In this document: positions 1-5,613 of the stretch, one piece after another
Position numbering within the stretch: the stretch's first letter is position 1
Layout of the letters: every line of letters starts with the position of its first letter
Origin: Acidimicrobiaceae bacterium
GTDB lineage: Bacteria; Actinomycetota; Acidimicrobiia; Acidimicrobiales; Acidimicrobiaceae
Assembly: GCA_013044415.1 (NCBI GenBank)
Contig: JABEUO010000181.1
Location: 1 to 7,069, forward strand
Reading direction: 5' to 3'
DNA: 7,069 nucleotides
Notes under the pieces: generated by a model
What the model was told of the DNA's origin: nothing
The model's database searches: none
What the model saw: the letters and a program-made list of their open reading frames with translations, nothing else
Translations under genes and position numbers: made by a program

Positions 1-273
1 CTCTGACCCATTCGCCCTCCCCAGATCAAATGTGCAACAAGATGTACCAGAGGGAATGGCCCCCCATCCCCTCTCGCATAATAAGGCCTCGGCTCTAGGA
101 TAATCAAGCTGGGCCGTCATTTCGCCACAATTCAAAGGGTCTCCATGGCAACTCATAATGCGACCCGCGTTTCTAGCGCGGGACGCTAAGCAATGGAGCT
201 GGTGGATGAGCTGGCATTAGCCAAGGGCTGCCGATGAGTGCCGCGCCACCTCAGGGTAGAGATTTCGGGGACT
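1..273. other. Non-coding left flank with two hairpins
   Basis: I see no convincing gene on either strand. Two palindromes stand out: a long one at 49-74 (listed separately) and a GC-rich one with arms CCCGCG (164-169) and CGCGGG (177-182) around a 7-base loop. The second extends by three GCG/CGC pairs beyond an A-A mismatch and has no T-run, so it is not a standard terminator. Bases 212-228 resemble the hairpin core of the IS element to the right (see findings). A 14-codon ORF at 194-238 has no supporting signals. Confidence 0.5.
49..74. repeat. Long perfect-loop hairpin
   Basis: Left arm 49-59 (AGAGGGAATGG) and right arm 64-74 (CCATCCCCTCT) pair at 10 of 11 positions, with one A-C mismatch and a CCCC loop. 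No T-tract follows on either strand, so a Rho-independent terminator is not supported. It could be a REP-like palindrome, the end of another mobile element, or the 3' structure of a gene outside the window. Confidence 0.6.
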
Positions 274-298
274 TTACCAGAATGGAGTGTGGGGCACA

Positions 299-324
299 AT
301 GCCCCTGGCTTTAGCCATGGGCAT
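299..324. repeat. IS605-type left-end hairpin
   Basis: Arms 299-310 (ATGCCCCTGGCT) and 313-324 (AGCCATGGGCAT) pair at 11 of 12 positions around a TT loop, with one C-T mismatch at 305/318. The core TGGCTTTAGCCA is a common form of IS200/IS605 subterminal hairpins, which TnpA binds as single-stranded DNA. It lies 37 bases beyond the tnpA relic stop, where the left end should be. Confidence 0.7.
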
Positions 325-361
325 GTAGAGCCTTACCAGGGCGAAGTCCTGAGACCAGCGC

Positions 362-439
362 TCAGACGTTGCGCTGATTTGCCACGTACTGTTTGATGAT
401 CTCTAGCGGGGCACTGCCGACTGTAGCGACAACTAACCT
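362..439 (-). pseudogene. tnpA (IS200-like Y1 transposase) C-terminal relic
   Basis: Reading leftward from about 439 to a TGA at 362-364, the frame gives LVVATVGSAPLEIIKQYVAN followed by QRNV. This matches the usual C-terminus of IS200/IS605 TnpA, where a VGG/VGSAP stretch is followed by a helix of the type E-x-x-K-x-Y-I-x-x-Q. The catalytic HUH motif and tyrosine are missing. The frame stays open to 517, but upstream of 439 it no longer resembles TnpA and overlaps the tnpB relic on the other strand. The deletion junction is therefore near 437-449. This is a remnant and cannot be functional. Confidence 0.75.
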
Positions 440-448
440 GATAGCTAG

Positions 449-598
449 GGGTGCGGTGCTAGAACCAAACACTGCCTCCCACTGTTTCAACGGACCTATT
501 TCTGCGATGTCTGCGGGTTAGTCAGTTCAAGGGACAAGAATTCTGCGGCCGTGATGGTCGTCCGAACTGGTTTCAACCCGGCTGGTGTTGATGGCATA
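449..598 (+). pseudogene. tnpB C-terminal relic (zinc finger and RuvC-III)
   Basis: This frame reads GCGARTKHCLPLF, then QRTYFCDVCGLVSS, then RDKNSAAVMV, and stops at TGA 599-601. That is the tail of TnpB: the end of the first zinc-binding CxxC (C at 452), the R-x-Y-x-C-x-x-C-G finger (C at 503 and 512), and the RuvC-III R-D-x-N-[AS]-A motif (catalytic D at 533). The first CxxC is damaged, with AGC at 443 and TAG at 446 where Cys and Ser are usual. After 598 the frame is lost, but 637-666 in another frame reads QESPGFIRGE, a typical TnpB ending encoded by the right-end hairpin, so a frameshift is likely between 598 and 637. All upstream catalytic domains are absent. Confidence 0.8.
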
Positions 599-673
599 TG
601 ACCTGGGTGTCCGCTGGGCACTCAGGCTGCCTGAGCCAGGAATCCCCCGGATTTATCCGTGGGGAGGTTTCAA
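530..673 (+). ncRNA. Possible omega RNA scaffold remnant
   Basis: In IS200/IS605 elements the guide RNA of TnpB overlaps the 3' end of tnpB and ends at the right end, with the guide taken from the flank. That region is retained here, including a stem at 621-635 (CTCAGG/CCTGAG) and the right-end hairpin at 644-664. Inference: if transcribed, the guide would start at 674 (gtaaacacatcgacagcc). No promoter is evident and the 5' boundary is a guess. Confidence 0.35.
640..673 (+). repeat. IS605-type right end: GAAT, hairpin, TCAA
   Basis: GAAT (640-643) precedes a hairpin in which C644-C647 pair with G661-G664, and CGGAT (648-652) pairs with ATCCG (655-659). The loop is TT and T660 is bulged in the 3' arm. 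AGG and then TTTCAA (668-673) follow. A bulged T, a GAAT guide and a TCAA cleavage site are the known right-end features of IS608. Confidence 0.75.
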
Positions 674-878
674 GTAAACACATCGACAGCCCGGGGTATC
701 AATGCAGTTATAGATGCAGTTAATTCACACCGCCTTGGTTTGATGCCCGAGATCTTGATGCCTGAGATTACGTCAAGGAGGCCAACGATGGGTTTTGCGG
801 TAGCCGACCCAGCACAATGCTCAAGTCGTTGGTAGCTTTACCACTAATTGGGTTCTAGATGCTCTAGTATCCCATGGA
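674..878. other. Intergenic region upstream of the ATPase cluster
   Basis: There is no large gene here. It contains two tandem copies of ATGCAGTTA (702-710, 714-722) and two near-identical 15-mers (740-754, 755-769; TTGATGCC[C/T]GAGAT core). A possible weak promoter is TCGACA (683-688) with TATAGA (709-714), but its 20-base spacing is poor. A small ORF with a strong ribosome site and a -10-like TAGTAT, both listed separately, lie closest to the ATPase gene. Confidence 0.5.
788..835 (+). CDS. Possible 15-codon leader ORF
   Basis: AAGGAGG (775-781) is a near-ideal Shine-Dalgarno, 6 bases before ATG 788. The ORF reads MGFAVADPAQCSSRW and stops at TAG 833-835, 43 bases before the ATPase start. 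It is out of frame with that gene, so it is not its N-terminus. It could be a leader peptide or a chance ORF behind a good ribosome site. The peptide shows no codon run typical of attenuators. Confidence 0.3.
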   Translation: MGFAVADPAQCSSRW

Positions 879-879
879 G
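865..879 (+). promoter_or_regulatory. Candidate -10 box for a leaderless transcript
   Basis: TAGTAT (865-870) fits the actinobacterial -10 pattern TANNNT and would place the transcription start at about 877-879, at the GTG start of the ATPase gene. There is no Shine-Dalgarno before that GTG, and no recognisable -35. Leaderless GTG/ATG mRNAs are common in actinobacteria, so the combination is plausible but unproven. Confidence 0.3.
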
Positions 880-1880
880 TGACCCAAGAGAACAAGACCC
901 AAGAGAACAAGACCCAAGAGAACAAGACCCAAGAGAACAAGACAGGCGAGATTTACAACTTGACCAAGGGCGCCACGGTGTGCCTTGTTACCGGCAAGGG
1001 CGGAGTAGGTAAAACTACTGTTGCAAGATACATCGCCCATCTTGCGGCTCTGTCCTCCCCAAATGTTCTCTTAGTTAGACTGGACGACTTTACCAATCTC
1101 GTTCAATCGGTTGCTGAAGGATCCGGTATGGGTGACGGGCAATCAGCCGACCGGTCCGGGGAAGAAAAAAAATTCGCAAGTCAGCCGATAGAGGACTCAT
1201 TTAAGACGATGAAACTTGAGCCCCATGAGGTTCTAGTCGACTATCTTGCCGATCATTCCTTAGGACAGGTGGCTTCGAGGCTCATTTCGACTGGGATAAT
1301 CGGAGTAGTTGCGACGGCTATCCCGGGGATAAAGGACCTATTGTTGCTCGGGAAGCTCAAGCAGCTCGAGCAGACGGGCGATTACGACTTGATTGTGGTC
1401 GATCTACCAGCCTCTGGGCACGCGTTGAGCTTTCTGACGTCACCTGCCGGATTAGCCGAAGTTGCCAGGGTGGGACCATTGAAGGCGCAGGCAGACGACG
1501 TACTTGAGATGCTCAAGGATCCAACGAGGGTAAGTTGCGTAATGGTGACCATAGCCGAGGAGACGCCGGTACAGGAAGCGATTGAGCTGAATGAAGCGAT
1601 CTCCGATAAGACCACGCTCTACGTGGCTTCCTTAGTGGTGAATAAGGTCCTAGCCCCGATAGTTGTCGGCGACGTCGAGCTTGAATCTTCGCCCGCTGAC
1701 GCACGCGCAGCTTGGGCCTACCGTCAGTCGAAGTTCCAGTCACAGATGCATCAGATAGAACGTCTCATGGAGGAGTTCGATCAGACCATTTTCAGCATTA
1801 CTGCAATTGAAGACGACCGACTCAAAGTGCCCATCGCCGATCAGTGGACGAAATGGTCGATGACTACCCTGAGGAAATAG
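879..1880 (+). CDS. bagA: Get3/ArsA-like ATPase, BagA-type (Rv3679-like)
   Basis: A 333-residue cytosolic P-loop ATPase of the Get3/ArsA branch of the SIMIBI class. The deviant Walker A GKGGVGKTT is at 39-47, with signature lysine K40. RLDD (67-70) replaces the usual DPA of switch I. An ATAIPGIKDLLLLGK segment is at 145-159, Walker B-like IVVDLPASGH at 172-181, VGPLKAQADDV at 198-208, TPVQEA at 229-234, and VVNK at 253-256 in the usual adenine-contact position. These match mycobacterial Rv3679 as I remember it, reported with Rv3680 as a Get3-like pair (BagA/BagB). Arsenic transport is unlikely: there are no ArsA metal-binding cysteines and no arsenic genes nearby. The GTG start has no Shine-Dalgarno and is followed by four TQENK repeats. 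TTG at 960 (residue 28) is an alternative start that would exclude them. The second ATPase begins 12 bp downstream. The family is confident; the cellular role is not. Confidence 0.88.
   Translation: MTQENKTQENKTQENKTQENKTGEIYNLTKGATVCLVTGKGGVGKTTVARYIAHLAALSSPNVLLVRLDDFTNLVQSVAEGSGMGDGQSADRSGEEKKFASQPIEDSFKTMKLEPHEVLVDYLADHSLGQVASRLISTGIIGVVATAIPGIKDLLLLGKLKQLEQTGDYDLIVVDLPASGHALSFLTSPAGLAEVARVGPLKAQADDVLEMLKDPTRVSCVMVTIAEETPVQEAIELNEAISDKTTLYVASLVVNKVLAPIVVGDVELESSPADARAAWAYRQSKFQSQMHQIERLMEEFDQTIFSITAIEDDRLKVPIADQWTKWSMTTLRK
882..941 (+). repeat. Four perfect 15-bp tandem repeats, in frame
   Basis: Four identical copies of ACCCAAGAGAACAAG (882-896, 897-911, 912-926, 927-941). Each encodes TQENK, so copy number can change without shifting the frame. 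If the GTG at 879 is used, they form a charged, probably disordered tail before the P-loop domain. If translation starts at TTG 960, they are 5' untranslated sequence. Confidence 0.95.
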
Positions 1881-1892
1881 GACGGAGACGAG

Positions 1893-2957
1893 TTGCAAAA
1901 TTCAATGGCAGAACTCTTGTCTAACAGGAGGGTAATCGTATGCCTAGGCCCTGGGGGAGTCGGTAAAACTACCTGTTCAGCTGCTATAGCTTACGCAGAG
2001 GCGGCCACGGGCAAGAAGGTGTGCGTGGTGACAATAGACCCTGCTCGCAGGCTTGCCTCGGCACTTGGCCTAAGTCAACTTGGCAATGACGCTTCACTCG
2101 TTACCAAGGTGGGCTCTGGCGAACTATATGCGACGATGCTGGATGCTCATGCGACCTTCGACGACATGGTAAGGCGCTATGGAAAGTCGCAAGAGCAGAT
2201 TGAGCAGATACTGGCTAACAAGCTTTATCAAAACCTAACTACCTCCCTGTCTGGGACCCAGGAATTTATGGCGATGGAGAGGCTTTTTGAACTCTACGAG
2301 GATGCCAGGTTTGATGTAATTGTCGTCGATACGCCTCCGAGCGTCAGCGCTTTGGATTTCCTCGACGCCCCCAAGCGGCTTTCGAGTTTCTTGGATAACA
2401 GGATCTTTAAGCTATTGATAAAGCCACCACCTGCCTATTTGAGGCCACTAAGCCTAGCCACTCGGACCCTATTGAAGACGATATCCAAGGTCGTTGGGGC
2501 GGAAGTAGTAGAAGATGCGGTTCGCTTTTTTGAGGTATTTTCCGGTATAGAAGATGGCTTTAAAGAGAGGGCGGACTCGGTTGAGCGGGTGCTTTCTTCC
2601 CCTGAGACAGCCCTGGTGCTCATCTCCTCCCCGAGCCAAGGGGCAATCCTGGAATTAGATCAACTCGCCCAGAGGCTGAAGAAGTCCAAACGCGAATTCC
2701 ACGCGCTAATAGTCAATCGTGTCACACCCGATTTTGCCGGGCCTTTGGAGCTTCAAAATGGAGCAAAGAACCTCGTGGCCGATAACTGGGTTTACTTGGC
2801 GCGAAAGAGGGCATCGGACCTAAAAGTGGGGAGCGAGCTAAAGGAGTTGCTAGGGGATGCCAAGACGCTATTTGTCGACGAGATAGCGGGTGAAATTTCG
2901 GATTTGGCCGGCGTCGAGGCGATCGCTAAGGATATTTCACTTGGAGAAGTGGGCTAA
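1893..2957 (+). CDS. bagB: Get3/ArsA-like ATPase, BagB-type (Rv3680-like)
   Basis: A 354-residue P-loop ATPase paralogous to the upstream protein. Walker A is GPGGVGKTT at 19-27, with proline at residue 20 where Get3/ArsA proteins have the signature lysine. Switch I VTIDPARRLA is at 46-55, TFDDMV at 88-93, SLSGTQEFMAMERL at 118-131, and Walker B/switch II VVDTPPSVSALDFLDAPKRL at 144-163. An IVNR adenine-side motif lies near 270. The TQE-MAME and DTPPS-ALDFLDAPKRL blocks closely match Rv3680 as I remember it. The TTG start at 1893 is supported by GGAG (1884-1887) at good spacing; ATG 1905 would sit too far from it. The 12-bp gap after the first gene points to translational coupling and a stoichiometric complex. 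There is no Get3 CxxC. Regulation is probably shared with the upstream gene. Confidence 0.9.
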   Translation: MQNSMAELLSNRRVIVCLGPGGVGKTTCSAAIAYAEAATGKKVCVVTIDPARRLASALGLSQLGNDASLVTKVGSGELYATMLDAHATFDDMVRRYGKSQEQIEQILANKLYQNLTTSLSGTQEFMAMERLFELYEDARFDVIVVDTPPSVSALDFLDAPKRLSSFLDNRIFKLLIKPPPAYLRPLSLATRTLLKTISKVVGAEVVEDAVRFFEVFSGIEDGFKERADSVERVLSSPETALVLISSPSQGAILELDQLAQRLKKSKREFHALIVNRVTPDFAGPLELQNGAKNLVADNWVYLARKRASDLKVGSELKELLGDAKTLFVDEIAGEISDLAGVEAIAKDISLGEVG

Positions 2958-3008
2958 CTTTGCATCCGGATTCGCATAACTCTCGCCGAGCTACTACCCT
3001 TTTAGGCG

Positions 3009-3428
3009 ATGTATAAGATTCTTTTAGTTGCAGATACTCCCTCGGTCACCGACGAACTCGAATCGGCACTTGGCACGATTAACTATGAGTTCATTAAGGT
3101 CGACGACGGCAGGAATACAAGGAATGCGGTAAAAACACACCTTCCAGACCTGGTCATTGTGGATATGCAGGTGGGGAGTATGGGCGGGATGGCGATCTGC
3201 CTCGATCTTCGCCTCGAGGAGTCTGGTGGACGCTTACCATCGTCGAAGGTCTTGATGATAGTGGATCGAAGGGCCGACATCTTCTTGGCGCGTCGCTCAA
3301 GCGCCAACGGCTACATTATTAAGCCTTTGGATCCGATCAGAATCAGAAAAGCCGTGGTAGAGATACTATCAAATCAAAATTTCGAGGATCCTTCATTTGC
3401 TCCGACCGAGACCACGCCGGCCGTTTAG
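3009..3428 (+). CDS. Stand-alone receiver-domain protein
   Basis: 139 residues, almost all one CheY-like receiver domain and no output domain. Beta-1 is KILLVAD (3-9), with only one acidic residue (D9) where two are usual. The phosphoacceptor is D52 in LVIVDM, and the beta-5 lysine is K105 in YIIKP, with the usual aromatic Y102. The switch Thr/Ser after beta-4 is V85 (VLMIVDRR), so normal phospho-signalling may be altered. The last 20 or so residues look disordered. The ATG follows an in-frame TAG (3003-3005), which fixes the earliest start; its ribosome site is weak. It lies 51 bp after the second ATPase on the same strand, so it may be co-transcribed, but no partner kinase is present. It could be a pseudo-receiver acting through protein contacts. 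Confidence 0.8.
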   Translation: MYKILLVADTPSVTDELESALGTINYEFIKVDDGRNTRNAVKTHLPDLVIVDMQVGSMGGMAICLDLRLEESGGRLPSSKVLMIVDRRADIFLARRSSANGYIIKPLDPIRIRKAVVEILSNQNFEDPSFAPTETTPAV

Positions 3429-3553
3429 CTAGTTCAATATCGGTCCCAAGCAACATCGGTCACTAGTAGAGTCGGTTAATGGGCGACGCGGTGCCGAATA
3501 AAAAAGTGCGCCGAAGGACTTTTCCCTCCTCCGGAGGGTAGGCTGGTTCTCCA
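3429..3553. other. Gap between receiver gene and tRNA
   Basis: Contains two copies of ATCGGTC (in 3438-3464), a weak terminator-like inverted repeat at 3502-3523 and a stable hairpin, CCCTCC (3524-3529) with GGAGGG (3533-3538), ending 15 bases before the tRNA. No clear tRNA promoter was found. Confidence 0.4.
3502..3523. terminator. Weak bidirectional terminator candidate
   Basis: AAAAGT (3502-3507) pairs with ACTTTT (3518-3523), with inner CC/GG pairs around GAA. Plus-strand transcripts would end in UUUU; minus-strand transcripts would run into six U. It follows the receiver gene. The stem is AT-rich, so efficiency is doubtful. Confidence 0.35.
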
Positions 3554-3630
3554 CGGGAAGTAGCGCAGCTTGGCAGCGCGCAGCGTTCGGGACGCTGAGG
3601 CCGCGGGTTCAAATCCCGCCTTCCCGACCA
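3554..3630 (+). tRNA. tRNA-Pro (anticodon CGG)
   Basis: A full cloverleaf of 77 bases with encoded CCA. The acceptor stem is CGGGAAG (3554-3560) with CTTCCCG (3620-3626), then A73 and CCA. The D-arm has GCGC on both sides. The anticodon stem is CAGCG/CGCTG, with loop TTCGGGA and anticodon CGG at 3588-3590. The T-arm is GCGGG-TTCAAAT-CCCGC. The C1-G72 pair, discriminator A and GGG after U33-C34 fit bacterial tRNA-Pro, which reads CCG codons. Its last 12 bases recur at 5626-5637. Confidence 0.97.
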
Positions 3631-3678
3631 AAGCATTTCTGGCCAACAGGTACTGGCCAAGAGGGATTTGCGTCTACT

Positions 3679-3729
3679 CCGGTTCGGTTGTGCCGTTTGC
3701 GAGGTGGCCTGTTCCACTATTCGAACCGG
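3679..3729. repeat. 8-bp inverted repeat between tRNA and exporter gene
   Basis: CCGGTTCG (3679-3686) and CGAACCGG (3722-3729) are perfect complements 35 bases apart, with a smaller GTGG/CCAC stem inside. It lies just past the exporter stop codon and could act as an mRNA 3' structure, but there is no T-run on the minus strand. Nearby, CTGGCCAA occurs twice (3639-3646, 3653-3660). Confidence 0.5.
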
Positions 3730-3741
3730 ATGATTTTAACT

Positions 3742-5343
3742 TCAGCTGGACTCGTTTGTTTTACCTAGCGTACCTTCGTTGACTGAAAATTCGCCCGAAG
3801 TTATCGTTTCGGAGTCAAAGGCTTGCACTGCGATCGAACGCCTCGGCATCAACGTCGCTACTACAAGGACTACCACGATGCCGGAGGCAATACCGACCCA
3901 GCCCGCATTAGCGTAGCCATTCATAAATGCGCCCCGAACCTTGAGATTCAAAATGAAAGCCAATGATCCACCGATTTGGTGCGCGATCGCAAGACCAGCC
4001 TCAAAGGAACCTACGACCAGGTGCCCCAGAGCGGGTGGCAAGAGATGTGAAGTTGGCCTTAGTTTTGAAGCGTATTCTGAGTTGAATATGCTCCCATAGA
4101 GCGCCACTCCAATTGCCCCGCCGATTTCCATCAGGGCAACATTGACAGCGGCCCCCGCTCCAAGGTGCTTTGCCGGAAGTACCCCCATGACTTCATCTGT
4201 GCCAACGGTCAGTATGAGCCCCATAGCGAGGCCTCCAATAAGCAGGATGCCCACCACGGAGGTGTAGTTGCTGTTGGCTTGAAATCCAATTTCTTTGATA
4301 TTTACTACAACGAGAAGCAGCATTCCTATAGCGAGCAATACTTTTGGCCCGATCTTGTCTCCAACGGCCTTGGCAATTCCAGAGCCAGCGACTACGGCAG
4401 CAGCGGCGGGAAGAAAGTGGATGCCCGCTTGCAGAGGGGTCATCCCAAGATCCCCCTGGAGAAATTGAGTCATCAGAAATAGGAATCCAAATATGCACAG
4501 GTAGGTGGTCGCCATGGCGAGCGACGACATCGAAAAACGCCTGCTGGACAAGATGGAAAGGTCGACGATGGGGTTTTCGAATTTTCCAGCGTGAAGGACG
4601 AAGAGCCCCATGGCGGCCAGGGAGAGCACAAAAAGAGCCAGTACCTTGTAGTCCAGCCAACCCCAATCCGGTCCTTCGATGATCCCAGTTACCAAGGAGA
4701 CGAGGATAACCACTGTAAGTAGTGAACCCCTCCAGTCGAACCTTTCCGCCTTTGTATGGGGACTTTTTGGCAGCCAGAACCACGAGATGACCAATGCCGC
4801 TACCGCCACCACTGCGCTAGCGAGGAAGATGGAGCCCCACCAATAGTACTTCAAGAGGACGCCACCGGCCAGTGGTCCAAGTGCAACGCCGATTCCTGCG
4901 CTTGCAGTCCAGCCAGCGATCGCACCTTCCCTCGCCTTGGGGGTGTGGAAGACATCTACGAGCATTGACAAAGACGCTGGAACTGAAATTGCGGCGCCTA
5001 TGCCCATTAGTACCCTGCCGAGGATCACGATTGCGCTACTGCTCGCCAGGACCGCTACGACCGAGCCCAAAATGAAGCTCGTCAAACCACTCTGGAGAAT
5101 GACTCTACGCCCATGGCGGTCAGCCAGATATCCGCCTACGACAATCAGACCAGCAAACGCTGTGGTGTACGAATCGGTAATCCATTGCAAAGAAGTAGTG
5201 GACGCGTCTAGGGAGCGTTGTAGGGTAGGCAAGGCCACGTTGACTATCGTGTTATCTAGTGAAACAAGAAAAAAAGTCAAACAAAGAACTATTAGCGCCC
5301 TCGATGTCCTGGAACTAGTTTTGACATTTAAATCCTGAGTCAC
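3742..5343 (-). CDS. MFS drug exporter, DHA2 (EmrB/QacA) type
   Basis: 533 residues, the usual length of 14-helix DHA2 proton-coupled exporters of the inner membrane. Motif D1 is SLDNTIVNVALP (28-39), motif A GYLADRHGRRV (71-81), motif B LGRVLMGIGAA with R110 (108-118), and the antiporter motif C region GWTASAGIGVALGPLAGG (144-161). A long hydrophilic loop precedes the last helix, as in the family. The substrate cannot be read from sequence; toxic amphipathic compounds are the usual class. The GTG start at 5343 is preceded by a G-rich stretch (5349-5355 on the plus strand as C) that can serve as ribosome site; the next in-frame ATG is residue 113, far too late. A good promoter lies upstream. 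No TetR or MarR regulator is next to it. The gene sits between two copies of the tRNA 3' end, which hints at past insertion. Confidence 0.93.
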   Translation of the reverse strand: MTQDLNVKTSSRTSRALIVLCLTFFLVSLDNTIVNVALPTLQRSLDASTTSLQWITDSYTTAFAGLIVVGGYLADRHGRRVILQSGLTSFILGSVVAVLASSSAIVILGRVLMGIGAAISVPASLSMLVDVFHTPKAREGAIAGWTASAGIGVALGPLAGGVLLKYYWWGSIFLASAVVAVAALVISWFWLPKSPHTKAERFDWRGSLLTVVILVSLVTGIIEGPDWGWLDYKVLALFVLSLAAMGLFVLHAGKFENPIVDLSILSSRRFSMSSLAMATTYLCIFGFLFLMTQFLQGDLGMTPLQAGIHFLPAAAAVVAGSGIAKAVGDKIGPKVLLAIGMLLLVVVNIKEIGFQANSNYTSVVGILLIGGLAMGLILTVGTDEVMGVLPAKHLGAGAAVNVALMEIGGAIGVALYGSIFNSEYASKLRPTSHLLPPALGHLVVGSFEAGLAIAHQIGGSLAFILNLKVRGAFMNGYANAGWVGIASGIVVVLVVATLMPRRSIAVQAFDSETITSGEFSVNEGTLGKTNESS

Positions 5344-5409
5344 CCTGGCCCCCCCAAGTCCTGCCGCACAATTCGGTACAAATTATCCAAATAAAGAGCT
5401 GCATCGGCG

Positions 5410-5438
5410 ATTATAAGTCAATGGTGAGCGTTTTACAA
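5410..5438 (-). promoter_or_regulatory. Promoter of the exporter gene
   Basis: On the minus strand, TTGTAA (5433-5438, 4 of 6 to consensus) is followed after exactly 17 bases by a perfect TATAAT (5410-5415). The predicted start is near 5402-5404, giving a leader of about 60 bases before the GTG. No operator is obvious, though TTGACT directly abuts the -10 box. Confidence 0.65.
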
Positions 5439-5603
5439 TAGATTCTCCTTCGGTGTTTCCGTACTAATTGGAAATAAAGGCAGTCGCACCTCGGAACCGT
5501 ATTGCGAGTTATCCTTCGTTGGGATGGGTGTGTGACGGTTAAAGTAGCTCGCTTTGGCCGCGGAGGGGGACTTGGGTTCAGGCCCAGAAGAAGTCGTAGC
5601 CAT
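5433..5603 (-). CDS. Possible 56-residue small protein
   Basis: Starts at ATG 5603 and ends with TAA at 5433-5435. It begins MATTSSGPEPKSPSAAKA and ends TPKENLL, rich in Ser, Thr and Pro, with no membrane segment and no recognised family. The peptide looks protein-like, but there is no Shine-Dalgarno, and its stop codon lies inside the exporter -35 box. It may be spurious. Confidence 0.2.
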   Translation of the reverse strand: MATTSSGPEPKSPSAAKASYFNRHTPIPTKDNSQYGSEVRLPLFPISTETPKENLL

Positions 5604-5613
5604 CTGCTGGTAT

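Larger units (their letters stand above)
274..673 (+). mobile_element. Internally deleted IS200/IS605-family element
   Basis: About 400 bp with the order expected of an IS605-type element with divergent genes: left-end hairpin, tnpA reading left, tnpB reading right, right-end hairpin. Most of both genes is gone and the two gene tails meet near 437-449. TTAC (274-277) lies 21 bases left of the left hairpin and is the target tetranucleotide known for IS608. TCAA (670-673) follows the right hairpin and is the IS608 right cleavage tetranucleotide. GAAT (640-643) directly precedes the right hairpin, as does the right guide tetranucleotide of IS608. Both hairpins have a TT loop and an unpaired or mismatched T in the 3' arm, as IS608 hairpins do. 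It cannot encode transposase and could only move if TnpA were supplied elsewhere. Boundaries are inferred. Confidence 0.75.

Noticed and set aside
362..517. Whole 51-codon minus-strand frame as tnpA
   Set aside because: Only 362-439 resembles TnpA; 449-517 is explained better by the tnpB zinc finger on the plus strand.
874..881. ATG at 874 as the ATPase start
   Set aside because: It reads ATG GAG TGA and stops at once; it is out of frame with the ATPase.
879..2957. Arsenic-resistance arsA genes
   Set aside because: There are no metal-binding cysteine motifs, no arsB, arsD or arsR nearby, and the sequence blocks fit the Rv3679/Rv3680-type pair better.
3700..3735. Second tRNA on the minus strand, from GGTTCGAAT
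   Set aside because: The flanking bases do not form a T-stem and no other cloverleaf arms can be built.
3570..3782. Plus-strand 70-codon ORF and antisense 84-codon ORF across the tRNA
   Set aside because: Both read through the tRNA gene and show no protein-like features; the antisense peptide contains a typical false tRNA-derived string.
4165..5338. Several ORFs inside the exporter gene, on the plus strand and in another minus-strand frame
   Set aside because: They are shadows of a well-supported membrane protein with all family motifs.
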